64,000 nucleotides of DNA, taken from positions 62,001-126,000 of the forward strand of contig NZ_JOAK01000014.1 in NCBI RefSeq assembly GCF_000720455.1. Direction: 5' to 3'. Shown here piece after piece: positions 8,394 through 16,168 of this stretch; position 1 is the stretch's first letter, and the number at the start of each line of letters is the position of its first letter. The translations under genes and the position numbers were made by a program. The notes under the pieces were generated by a model that worked only from the letters and a program-made list of their open reading frames with translations, was not told where the DNA came from and did not search any database. The DNA is from Streptomyces virginiae (GTDB lineage Bacteria > Actinomycetota > Actinomycetes > Streptomycetales > Streptomycetaceae).

Positions 8394-9302
8394 ATGACAG
8401 ACCCCAGGCCCGCCGGACGCGGCCGGATGAAACTGGCTGCCCGGTGCCGGGTGGCCACCGAGGCGCCCGCCTTCGGCATGGTCGTCTTCTGCGTCATCCT
8501 GCTCAACGCCGCGCTGATGGGTGTCGAGACGTACAGCGGGCTCGCCGCGGAGTACCAGCGACTGCTGCGGACCGCCGAGCAGTGCTGCCTGGCCCTGTTC
8601 AGCCTGGAGATGCTGCTGCGCGCCGGCGCCTTCGCGGACCGGCCGAAAGCATTCTTCCGCGACCCGTGGAACCTCTTCGACCTCGCGGTCGTCGCCTCGG
8701 CCTTCGTCCCGTTCGTCCGTGAGAACACCACCCTGCTGCGGCTGCTGCGGCTGGCCCGGGTGCTGCGCACCGCCCGTTTCCTCCCGCACCTGCGCATCCT
8801 GCTGATCGCGGTCGGCCGCAGCCTGCCCGGCACCGCCAGCTTCCTGTTCGTGGGCGGGCTGGTGCTGTACGTGTACGCCATGGTCGGCTGGGTCTGCTTC
8901 GCCGAGTCGGACCCGGGGCACTACGGCTCCGTGGGCCGCGCGATGCTCACGCTGTTCCTGCTGACCACCCTGGACGGGCTGACCGACGCCGTCCGCGCGG
9001 GACTGCAGATCTCCCGTCTCAGCATCGTCTACTACGCCTCCTACGCGCTGCTCGCCTCCTTCGTCCTGGTCAACGTCCTGATCGGGGTGGTGCTCAACTC
9101 CCTCGACGAGGCACGCGAGATCGAGGACGCGGCCAACCGCGACCGCAAGCAGCCGGGGCCGCCGCCGGCCGCGGGCCCCGACCCGGACGTCCGCGACCGC
9201 ATCGCGACGGCACGCCGCGCCCTGGACGAGATCGAGGCGAGCCTGCCCGCCCCGGACGGCCGCCCCGCACGCCACCTGGAGACCTCCCGCAGCGGATCCT
9301 GA
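8394..9302 (+). CDS. Voltage-gated-type cation channel (six-TM, single subunit)
   Basis: 302 residues from the ATG at 8394, preceded by GAGGAGC. Six hydrophobic segments are visible. S1 and S2 lie at about 28-45 and 60-78. S3 is in FRDPWNLFDLAVVASAF. S4 carries arginines every third position (Arg116, 119, 122, 125, 128). S5 and S6 flank a pore loop. The pore loop reads FLLTTLDGLTDAV where bacterial sodium channels have a TLESW-type filter, so the acidic residue is an aspartate and the usual tryptophan is absent. A cytoplasmic tail of about 70 residues follows S6. It is expected in the plasma membrane as a tetramer. Ion selectivity cannot be assigned. It ends 18 bp from the stop of the convergent conflict-system operon. 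Confidence 0.9.
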   Translation: MTDPRPAGRGRMKLAARCRVATEAPAFGMVVFCVILLNAALMGVETYSGLAAEYQRLLRTAEQCCLALFSLEMLLRAGAFADRPKAFFRDPWNLFDLAVVASAFVPFVRENTTLLRLLRLARVLRTARFLPHLRILLIAVGRSLPGTASFLFVGGLVLYVYAMVGWVCFAESDPGHYGSVGRAMLTLFLLTTLDGLTDAVRAGLQISRLSIVYYASYALLASFVLVNVLIGVVLNSLDEAREIEDAANRDRKQPGPPPAAGPDPDVRDRIATARRALDEIEASLPAPDGRPARHLETSRSGS

Positions 9303-9320
9303 ACGGCGGGCGCCGCCGGT

Positions 9321-12300
9321 TCACTGGTCCCCGATGCCCGGAAGTCGGATGTCCCAGGTGCCGTCCGGGCGCTGGTGGACGGCCCAGCGCCCGGACCGGT
9401 CCGCGAAGGCGGACCCGGGCGGCTCCTGGAGGCGCAGCTGCTCCAGCCGGACCCGGCCCCGGAACGTGGCTCCGCCGAAGTTCACCGGTCCTTCGAACAC
9501 GGCACCGGTGGACACCAGTCCCAGTTCCCACGTCGTGGAGGCGAAGGAGACCGCTCCCGCGAAGGAAGCCCCGCTCAGCCCGGTCAGGCCGCAGAACACC
9601 GCGCGCGAGAAGTCCGCCGCCGCGGCCACCCGCATCCCGTTCAGGTCCGCCGAGGCCTCCAGCACGGCCCGGGCGAAGGACACGTCGTCCAGGAAGGCAC
9701 TGTCCGAGAAGCCCGCCAGGCCCCGGAACTGCGCACGGCGGAAATCGGCCTCCCCGTGGAACCGGCTGTGGTCGAAGTCGCCGACGCCGAGGAACACCGC
9801 CCCGTCGAAGGACACCGGTCCGGCGAAGGTGGACTTCCCGAGCCTGGCCCGTCCGGCGAAGACGGCCCGGGTGAACGAGGCACCGGCCAGGAACTCGATG
9901 CCGCCCTCGTTCCAGTCGTCCACGAAGGTCGCGCGGTCGAAAGCGGCCTCGCCCAGGGTGACGGGCTGCGAGCGCGATGCCCGCAGGGCGTCCAGGAGCC
10001 GCTGGAGCAGTCCCTCCTTGAAGGTGGTGCCCCGGAGGTCCAGCGGGGAGCCGGGCCTGAGGGTCCGCAGGTACGCGTGCTCCTCGTCGGGCTCGAGATG
10101 GGCGAGGCACCGGTCGTGGCCCGGCAGCCGAGCCCCCGTGCACGGGGCGCGCGGGGGCTCGGCGGAACGACGGCCGCACGTCGGCCAGTCGACGCCCACG
10201 CCCCGGAGGTCGGCGGCCTCCGTCAGGGCCAGGCCCAGCTCGGCGCAGTCCCCGGTGCACAACCAGCCTTCCGTGTCACCGCCGAGCGGCACGAGCGTGC
10301 GCAGCGCCGTGGGACCGACCAGCGCGCCGAGTTCCTCGTACACGGGGTGGGCCAGGGCCACGGCGAGCGACCCCGGAGACGAGCGGCTCCGGTTCACCGT
10401 CCCGGGATGCCGGAGCAGCCGGCCGGCCTCGGACGCGGCCTGCCCGGTGACGCCGCGCCTCTCCGGGAGCGATTCCACGGGCCCCGCCGCCACGGCGACG
10501 TCGAGCGAGAAGGGTCCGTCCCCCATTCTCCGGTCCGCGAACAGTGCGGCTGTACGGGGGAGTTCGGACAGCAGCCGGCCCGCCTTGCGCAGGGCCCCGG
10601 GATCCTCCAGCAGCACCACCTGCACGGGCTGCTGGTCCTGCACACCCCCGGCCAGCCTCATGGCGACGTCCGTGTCCGCCATGAGGTTCATCAGGAGATT
10701 GACCACCTCCGCACCCGGCGAACTTCCGGTGGGGTGGACGCAGTCGTCACCGAACCGCACGGCCAGGCACACGGTGCCTCCCGCAGAACTGACCTGTCCG
10801 TGCTCGGCCATCGCCGCCCGGAAGCCCGGCTGTTCCATCAGGGCGCGGCCCGAGAGGAACACCATGCGGTCCGGCCAGACGCCGTGGACGACGCCCAGCA
10901 GCGCGCCCTCGTGGGAGACGGGGCCGCCCCGGAAGTGGGTCCAGGCCTCCGGTTCCGGGGAGAGCCGGACGAGCTCGCCGTTGCGGTCGCCCTCGCACGG
11001 GAGCGCCTCCCCCGTCAGCGCGACGCGGTGGCCCTGGTCCGTCGCGCCGTCGACCCGGACCCGGAGCACCTGGGGTTCCGCCTCCGCCCAGGGCAGGGGC
11101 GTCGCACCCGGCCAGCGGGCCGGGTCCACCAGGTCCTCGTGGGCCAGCAGGAGGAACACCCGGGGCAGCGCTTCGTCCGCCCACACCGCACGGCACGCGA
11201 CCTCCCGGTCGCCGGCCCGCACCCAGGCGGCCGTCCCGGCGGGCAGCGGTGCGTCACCGACCGTGAGAACGAGGCGCGGCGTCAGCAGGGTGCCCACCTC
11301 CTGCGGCTCCGGCATCGGGTCGTAGCGAACGCGGACGATCCGGTCCGTGAGCCCCCGCTCCTGGGGCGGCTGCGTCGCGAACGGCAGGGTCCCCTCCGCC
11401 ACCGGTCGGCGGCCCTCGCGCCCGTCGGTGACCCGGGTCGCGGAGAAGTCCGGCCCGGTGCCGCGGTTGCGGGACATGTACTCCCACACGCGCCGGCGGA
11501 CCAGTTCCCGTACGGCGGCCACCTCCCCGCGCAGTTGCGAGCCGAGCAGCGCCTCCCGTACGCCCGGCAGGAACTCGAACTCCACCTCCTCGGCGTCCCG
11601 TTCGTGGTCCCACGGCGCGAACAGCCCGCCGAGGGCGACCTCCGCGAGGTGTCCGTGCTCGGAATCGCGCAGCAGGGAGCGCCGGACCAGGTTCATGACG
11701 GGCAGGGTCAGCGGTACGGCGGCCAGGTGGGCGGCGAGCTGCTGGGCGGTCGGGGAGGCGCTCGCGCGGAAGCGTTCCACCACCTCCAGCGCGCTGCGCA
11801 CGCCGCCGGCCGGGGCTTCGCGGCCGCCCGCGCTCTCCGGCTCCGCGTCCAGCCGCAGACAGGCGAGGCGCCGCCAGCGGCCGTCCCCGGAGACCACCCG
11901 CACCAGCCGGGCCAGGCTGCCCGGGGCGACACCGACGACGGGGACGACATCGGCGGTGCGCAGACGCCCGGCGCGGGAGCGGCGGGCGGTCGCGGCCCGC
12001 TGCCAGGAGCGGGTGGCGGCGGCCGGACGGTCGGCGCGGACGGCGAAGGGCACGGGCCGCACGGCGCCGCGCGTCCAGAGCCGTTCGGGCAGGACGTTGA
12101 GCACGGCCACGGCGTTGTGCGTGCACCAGTGCCGGAGCACGCCCTGCACGGAGGCCTCGCGCCAGCCTCCCGCCACGGTGTCGGAGAGTACGAGGATCAG
12201 TCTGCGGCCGGCGGGGTCGGCCAGTTCCAGCGGGTTGCGGGGCGCGCCGGAGCGGCCGCGGGTGAGCATCGGGGTGGCGCCGGAGCCGGTGCCGGTCAGC

Positions 12301-12917
12301 TGCCAGGTGCGTACGTCGCGGAAGACGCCGCTGCGGGTCAGCACGCGGCGCAGTTCGTCCACGAGGTCCGCCCAGAGCAGCATCGAGTGGTGCGTGTCGA
12401 CGACCAGCGCCAGGTCCAGCCAGCGGCTCTCGGCCGGCCGCAGGACGGGCGTGGGCACCATCCGCTCGATGCTGCGCTCGACGGTGAGCTGCTCGTCCAG
12501 TTCCTCCCCGGGGCCGCCGATGGAGCGCCGCCCGACGGGGCGCAGGGCCCGCATCAGGGCGAGCGGGTCGTCGAGGGAGGCGGCCCGGGGCAGCCGCACG
12601 GGCGAGCCCCGGCGGCCCGCGCCGTCGTCGGCCGGTTTCCCGGCGGGGGCGGCCACGGAGGCGGGCAGGAGCTTGACGGCCGGCTGCCCGTCGGCCGGGC
12701 CGCCGGAGACCGCCGCGGCCTCGGGTGCCGGCGGGTCGGCGACCGGTGGCGGCCCGGCTTCGGCGTCGCCGGGCGGCACCGGGGGCGGGCGGAGCCCGGC
12801 GGGGTCCACGCGGGCGGCCAGCCACAGGATGTCGGCGATCTCCTCCGCCCCGATGCCGGGACGCGGGCCCGCGTCCCGGGCGCCGTCGGCGAGGGCCGCG
12901 AGCAGGTCCTCGATCAC
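9321..12917 (-). CDS. SAV_2336/vWA-like multidomain protein with pentapeptide repeats (conflict-system component)
   Basis: 1198 residues; its ATG overlaps the MoxR gene stop by 4 bp. Regions in order: a short SAV_2336-type helical N-terminus (about 1-40) and a Pro/Ala-rich linker; a vWA-like domain (about 165-282) with VVDTHHSM in place of the canonical DxSxS metal site; a helical region (about 380-490) of the kind found in SAV_2336 proteins (ASPTAQQLAAHLAAVPL, HLAEVALGGLF, FLPGVREALL); a trypsin-like fold (about 522-690) whose catalytic His and Ser positions read VLTVGDA and HFRGGPV; a class III cyclase-like region (about 713-865; AVAAGPVESLP); a Cys motif with RCLAHL (about 915-942); and pentapeptide repeats (about 960-1160). 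It probably takes the vWA/sensor or scaffold role beside the MoxR ATPase. The trypsin and cyclase labels rest on pattern resemblance. Confidence 0.75.
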   Translation of the reverse strand: MIEDLLAALADGARDAGPRPGIGAEEIADILWLAARVDPAGLRPPPVPPGDAEAGPPPVADPPAPEAAAVSGGPADGQPAVKLLPASVAAPAGKPADDGAGRRGSPVRLPRAASLDDPLALMRALRPVGRRSIGGPGEELDEQLTVERSIERMVPTPVLRPAESRWLDLALVVDTHHSMLLWADLVDELRRVLTRSGVFRDVRTWQLTGTGSGATPMLTRGRSGAPRNPLELADPAGRRLILVLSDTVAGGWREASVQGVLRHWCTHNAVAVLNVLPERLWTRGAVRPVPFAVRADRPAAATRSWQRAATARRSRAGRLRTADVVPVVGVAPGSLARLVRVVSGDGRWRRLACLRLDAEPESAGGREAPAGGVRSALEVVERFRASASPTAQQLAAHLAAVPLTLPVMNLVRRSLLRDSEHGHLAEVALGGLFAPWDHERDAEEVEFEFLPGVREALLGSQLRGEVAAVRELVRRRVWEYMSRNRGTGPDFSATRVTDGREGRRPVAEGTLPFATQPPQERGLTDRIVRVRYDPMPEPQEVGTLLTPRLVLTVGDAPLPAGTAAWVRAGDREVACRAVWADEALPRVFLLLAHEDLVDPARWPGATPLPWAEAEPQVLRVRVDGATDQGHRVALTGEALPCEGDRNGELVRLSPEPEAWTHFRGGPVSHEGALLGVVHGVWPDRMVFLSGRALMEQPGFRAAMAEHGQVSSAGGTVCLAVRFGDDCVHPTGSSPGAEVVNLLMNLMADTDVAMRLAGGVQDQQPVQVVLLEDPGALRKAGRLLSELPRTAALFADRRMGDGPFSLDVAVAAGPVESLPERRGVTGQAASEAGRLLRHPGTVNRSRSSPGSLAVALAHPVYEELGALVGPTALRTLVPLGGDTEGWLCTGDCAELGLALTEAADLRGVGVDWPTCGRRSAEPPRAPCTGARLPGHDRCLAHLEPDEEHAYLRTLRPGSPLDLRGTTFKEGLLQRLLDALRASRSQPVTLGEAAFDRATFVDDWNEGGIEFLAGASFTRAVFAGRARLGKSTFAGPVSFDGAVFLGVGDFDHSRFHGEADFRRAQFRGLAGFSDSAFLDDVSFARAVLEASADLNGMRVAAAADFSRAVFCGLTGLSGASFAGAVSFASTTWELGLVSTGAVFEGPVNFGGATFRGRVRLEQLRLQEPPGSAFADRSGRWAVHQRPDGTWDIRLPGIGDQ

Positions 12918-14062
12918 GCCGTGGGCCCGGTCAGGTGCTGCATGACGGTCTTGAGGAAGCGGTCGCGGTCCGCGGGGGCGGACCAGGCTCCGGCGAGGCG
13001 GAGCTGGATGGCGTTGAGGAGCTGGTCGGTGGCGAGGTCACCGTCCCCGGAACGGTCGATGAAGTCCTGGACGAGTTCCTGGTACTCGCCGCCCGCCTCG
13101 ACGTCGACGCCGAGCCGGCGGCGCACGATGCGGGCGAGCTTCTCCGGGCCGGGCGGCTCCAGGTGCAGGCGGACGCAGCGGCGCAGGAAGGCGGGCGGGA
13201 AGTCGCGTTCGCCGTTGCTGGTGAGGACGACGACGGGGAAGTACCGGCACTGCACGCGGCCTTGTGAGATGTGGACGGAGGCGTCGGGGTCGTCGTCGGT
13301 GCCGATGGCGACGGTGGGGTCCTCCTTGGCGAGGCGGGCGAGTTCGGGGACGACGAAGCCGCCGTCCTCGAAGACGGTGAGGAGGTCGCCGGGGAGGTCG
13401 ATGTCGCTCTTGTCGATCTCGTCCACGAGCAGGACGCGGGGCCGGTCCTGCGGCAGCAGGGCGGTGCCGAGCGGCCCGAGGCGCAGGTAGCGGGAGATCG
13501 AGGGCGCGTGGGCGGCTTCGGTGTCGGGATCTGGTGCGGCCGCGGGTCGGGCGGCGGTTCCGGCCGCGGTTTCGGCCGTGCCGGCGGTCACGGTGGCCGG
13601 TGCCGCGGGGCCCGTCGGGCCGGCCGGCCGGCGCAGTTGCTCCAGGCCGGCCTCCTGGAGCCGGCCGATGGCGTCGTACAGGTAGAGCCCGTCGCGCAGC
13701 ACCGTCCGGCTGGTGATGGGCCAGTGCAGTACGGGTCCCAGGCCCAGGTCCGAGGCGATGCTGTAGGCCAGGGTGGACTTCCCGACGCCGGGCTTCCCGG
13801 TGATCAGCAGCGGCCGGCGCAGGTGCAGGGCCGTGTTGACGACGTCCATCTCCTGCTCGTCGGGGACGTAGCCCTCGCCGCGCCGGCGGGTGCGCTCCCA
13901 GGCGGGCCCCTCGCAGCCGGGGGGCGCGTACCCCGGGTCGGGGCTGCCGGTGAAGTCCCGCCAGGGCGGCGGGGATCCGGTTTCCAGGCGGGCGCGCCGG
14001 TCCGCGCCCTCACCGGTCCCGTGGTACAGCCACCAGTCCTTCACCACTGCCTCTGCCTCCAT
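12914..14062 (-). CDS. MoxR-type AAA+ ATPase (conflict-system component)
   Basis: 382 residues from the ATG at 14062. Walker A is GKPGVGKST (Lys95), Walker B is VLLVDEIDK (Asp214-Glu215), and a sensor/arginine region reads VLTSNGERDFPPAFLRRC. The C-terminal helical lid follows. This fits MoxR-type AAA+ ATPases, which act as ATP-driven remodelling chaperones with vWA proteins. A low-complexity Ala/Pro/Thr segment (about 146-186) is inserted between Walker A and B. The gene starts 30 bp after the caspase-VMAP gene and overlaps the vWA-like gene by 4 bp, so the three are co-expressed. ATP hydrolysis looks intact. In vWA-MoxR-VMAP systems this ATPase is thought to control effector activation. Confidence 0.9.
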   Translation of the reverse strand: MEAEAVVKDWWLYHGTGEGADRRARLETGSPPPWRDFTGSPDPGYAPPGCEGPAWERTRRRGEGYVPDEQEMDVVNTALHLRRPLLITGKPGVGKSTLAYSIASDLGLGPVLHWPITSRTVLRDGLYLYDAIGRLQEAGLEQLRRPAGPTGPAAPATVTAGTAETAAGTAARPAAAPDPDTEAAHAPSISRYLRLGPLGTALLPQDRPRVLLVDEIDKSDIDLPGDLLTVFEDGGFVVPELARLAKEDPTVAIGTDDDPDASVHISQGRVQCRYFPVVVLTSNGERDFPPAFLRRCVRLHLEPPGPEKLARIVRRRLGVDVEAGGEYQELVQDFIDRSGDGDLATDQLLNAIQLRLAGAWSAPADRDRFLKTVMQHLTGPTA

Positions 14063-14092
14063 CGTCGTGTCGCCGTCTGTCAGTGGTCGGGG

Positions 14093-16168
14093 TCAGGCCA
14101 GGGACCGGGAGCCCGGTATGTCGTCGGGATCGTCCCACAAGAGCACCAACTGGTCTGCCCCTGAGGGCCGTTGGCCGCCCCCCGGAGCGGCGCGCGCGGC
14201 TCCCGCGGCTGCGCCGGCGGCCGCCCGGCGCACCTCCCGCACGCGTGCGGGCAGGGCCAGTACGTCCAGTGCGCCGGGGTCCGGGCAGCCGTCGGGGCCG
14301 GCCGGTGCGAGCAGGTCGAGCAGCGGGGGCGCCGGCGTGCCGCCGCCGCGCCGCCACACCGCGACCGGGACACCTCCTTCGAGTACGGCTTCCAGCAGCC
14401 CGGTGTGCGGGGCGGAGGTGGTGTGCGCCAGGACGCACGCGGGTGCCGGCCGCTCGGCCAGTTCCATCCCCAGCACGTCCGTGACCTCGGCCTCCTCCAC
14501 CACCCGGACCGCCTCGGGGTGCCGGCCGCCCCGGGTGCACAGCCAGCGCCAGCTGGTGTGCCACTCGGCCCGGGTGTCCCCGCGCTCCTGCGGGCAGCGC
14601 ACCACGACCTGGTGGAGCAGGCCGAGGGCGCGGGGCCGGCCGGCCGGACCGCGCGGCACCGGCCACTGGTCGAAGTCGGCGTCGAGCAGCTCGTACGGCA
14701 CGTGGAACTCGATGCGGTCGACGCCGCCCGGGGCCTGCGGCCCGGTCCCGCCGCCGTCCGCCGGCGCCGCGCCGATGAGGGCGAGCTGCCGCAGGAGTTC
14801 CTCCCGTACGGTGTCCAGCCGGACGGGCGGGCCCTGCGACTCCCATATGTGCTCGGTGCGTTCGCCGCGCAGCCACATCCGGGCGCGGAAGCCCGGCCCG
14901 CCGTCCGGCGGCGGTTCCAGCCCCACGTGTACGACGGTGGTGCGCGCGGGGGGCGGCGGCGGGGGCAGCACCGGCAGGGCGAGCCGCTCGCGGGTGGTGT
15001 CCACCCAGTCCTTCAGCAGTCCCGCCCATGCCGTGTCGCCCGCCCCGGCGGCCCGGTCCGCGAGGAACCGCACGAAGGGCACGGCCAGTGGCATCCCGCC
15101 GCGTCCGCCCTGGCGTTCGTCCAGGTCCTGGACCACGTCCAGGAGGCAGTCGCCCGGCAGTCCGCCGCCGACCGGGGTGGTGCAGCCGGCCGTCTTGAAC
15201 GCCCAGGCGTAGGCCTCGTAGGCGCAGCGCGGCAGTGCGCGGCCCTCGAAGAGCGCGCCGAGTCCGTCCCAGGCCTGCTGGTCGAGCCGGGCGGCCCGGG
15301 GCAGCGCGACCGCGGTCAGGTCGTCGTCGAGGAAGGAGCAGGCGTCCCAGTCCCGGTCCACGAGGAACTGCGGGAGCTGCCAGCCCTCGCCGCGTTCGCG
15401 CAGCTCCCGGAAGGTGCGGTGGATGCTGCGGGCGGCGCCGGGGAGCCCGCTGACGCTTTCGCGTACGGAGCGTCCGCCGAGTTCCGTGAGGAGGGCCTCG
15501 GTGAAGCGGCCGGCGCCGCGCTCGGCGTCGTTCTGCGCGGCCTCGCCCTCGCGGGAGGCGTAGAGGCGGAACTGGCGGCGTCCCGGCACCGAGCTGCCGC
15601 CGCCGTAGTCGGTGCTGCCGAAGTTCCAGCGGGCGTCGCGGGGCGCGTCGACGCGGCAGGAGTCGACGAGTGCGGCCTGGAGCGGGAAGCTGCGCTGTTT
15701 GACCAGGTCGGTGCGCCACCAGCGGAGTGCCGAATCGAGGTTGAGGTGGCGGATCTGGCTGGGGCGGGCGTCGGCGCAGGGCAGCATGAGCTCCTGGCGG
15801 GGCCCGAGGTAGCCGTGTCCGGCCCAGAAGATCCACAGCAGGTCGCCGTCGCACTGCGGGAGTTCGTCGAGCAGCGCCGCCTTCACGTTCTCCTCGGTCG
15901 CCGGCCGGTACGCCGTGCGCAGGGCGGCCATGGCCGGGGAGTCCGGCCATTCGAGGGCTTCGGGTTCGTCGAGCGGGGACAGCAGGAGCCGGAGGTTGCC
16001 GGGTGGCACCTGGGCGGGGCCGGTCAGCCAGTGCGCGAAGCGCAGGGCGTCTCGGGCCGGGCCGCGCAGGTTCCAGCGGTGGCTGATGTCGTAGCGCTCG
16101 ACACCGGCGACGAGCGCGAAGGTGCGCTGCGGGCCGAGGGCCGGGGGCAGGAAGTCGGTGGGGATCAC
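14093..16168 (-). CDS. Caspase-fold protease with VMAP-C-like domain (probable effector)
   Basis: 691 residues; its ATG overlaps the stop of the hydrolase gene (ATGA). The N-terminal ~285 residues are a caspase-like (C14/metacaspase-type) peptidase: strand FALVAGVERY, catalytic His118 in LLWIFWAGHGYLG and catalytic Cys171 in AALVDSCRVD. Both catalytic residues are present. The C-terminal part (about 290-690) resembles the VMAP module of vWA-MoxR-associated proteins: helical segment with GMPLAVPFVRFLADRA, a proline linker, then VHVGLEPPP, IEFHVPYELL with DFDQWPV, and LLHQVVVRCPQERG. In that model the VMAP region docks the MoxR/vWA machine and the caspase is the effector. The target is unknown; the hydrolase encoded next to it is a candidate substrate (inference). 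Confidence 0.82.
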   Translation of the reverse strand: MIPTDFLPPALGPQRTFALVAGVERYDISHRWNLRGPARDALRFAHWLTGPAQVPPGNLRLLLSPLDEPEALEWPDSPAMAALRTAYRPATEENVKAALLDELPQCDGDLLWIFWAGHGYLGPRQELMLPCADARPSQIRHLNLDSALRWWRTDLVKQRSFPLQAALVDSCRVDAPRDARWNFGSTDYGGGSSVPGRRQFRLYASREGEAAQNDAERGAGRFTEALLTELGGRSVRESVSGLPGAARSIHRTFRELRERGEGWQLPQFLVDRDWDACSFLDDDLTAVALPRAARLDQQAWDGLGALFEGRALPRCAYEAYAWAFKTAGCTTPVGGGLPGDCLLDVVQDLDERQGGRGGMPLAVPFVRFLADRAAGAGDTAWAGLLKDWVDTTRERLALPVLPPPPPPARTTVVHVGLEPPPDGGPGFRARMWLRGERTEHIWESQGPPVRLDTVREELLRQLALIGAAPADGGGTGPQAPGGVDRIEFHVPYELLDADFDQWPVPRGPAGRPRALGLLHQVVVRCPQERGDTRAEWHTSWRWLCTRGGRHPEAVRVVEEAEVTDVLGMELAERPAPACVLAHTTSAPHTGLLEAVLEGGVPVAVWRRGGGTPAPPLLDLLAPAGPDGCPDPGALDVLALPARVREVRRAAAGAAAGAARAAPGGGQRPSGADQLVLLWDDPDDIPGSRSLA

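Noticed and set aside
9375..13490. 1371-codon plus-strand frame
   Set aside because: Opposite the SAV_2336 and MoxR genes. Its translation has no hydrophobic core or motif, while the minus strand has Walker motifs and pentapeptide repeats.
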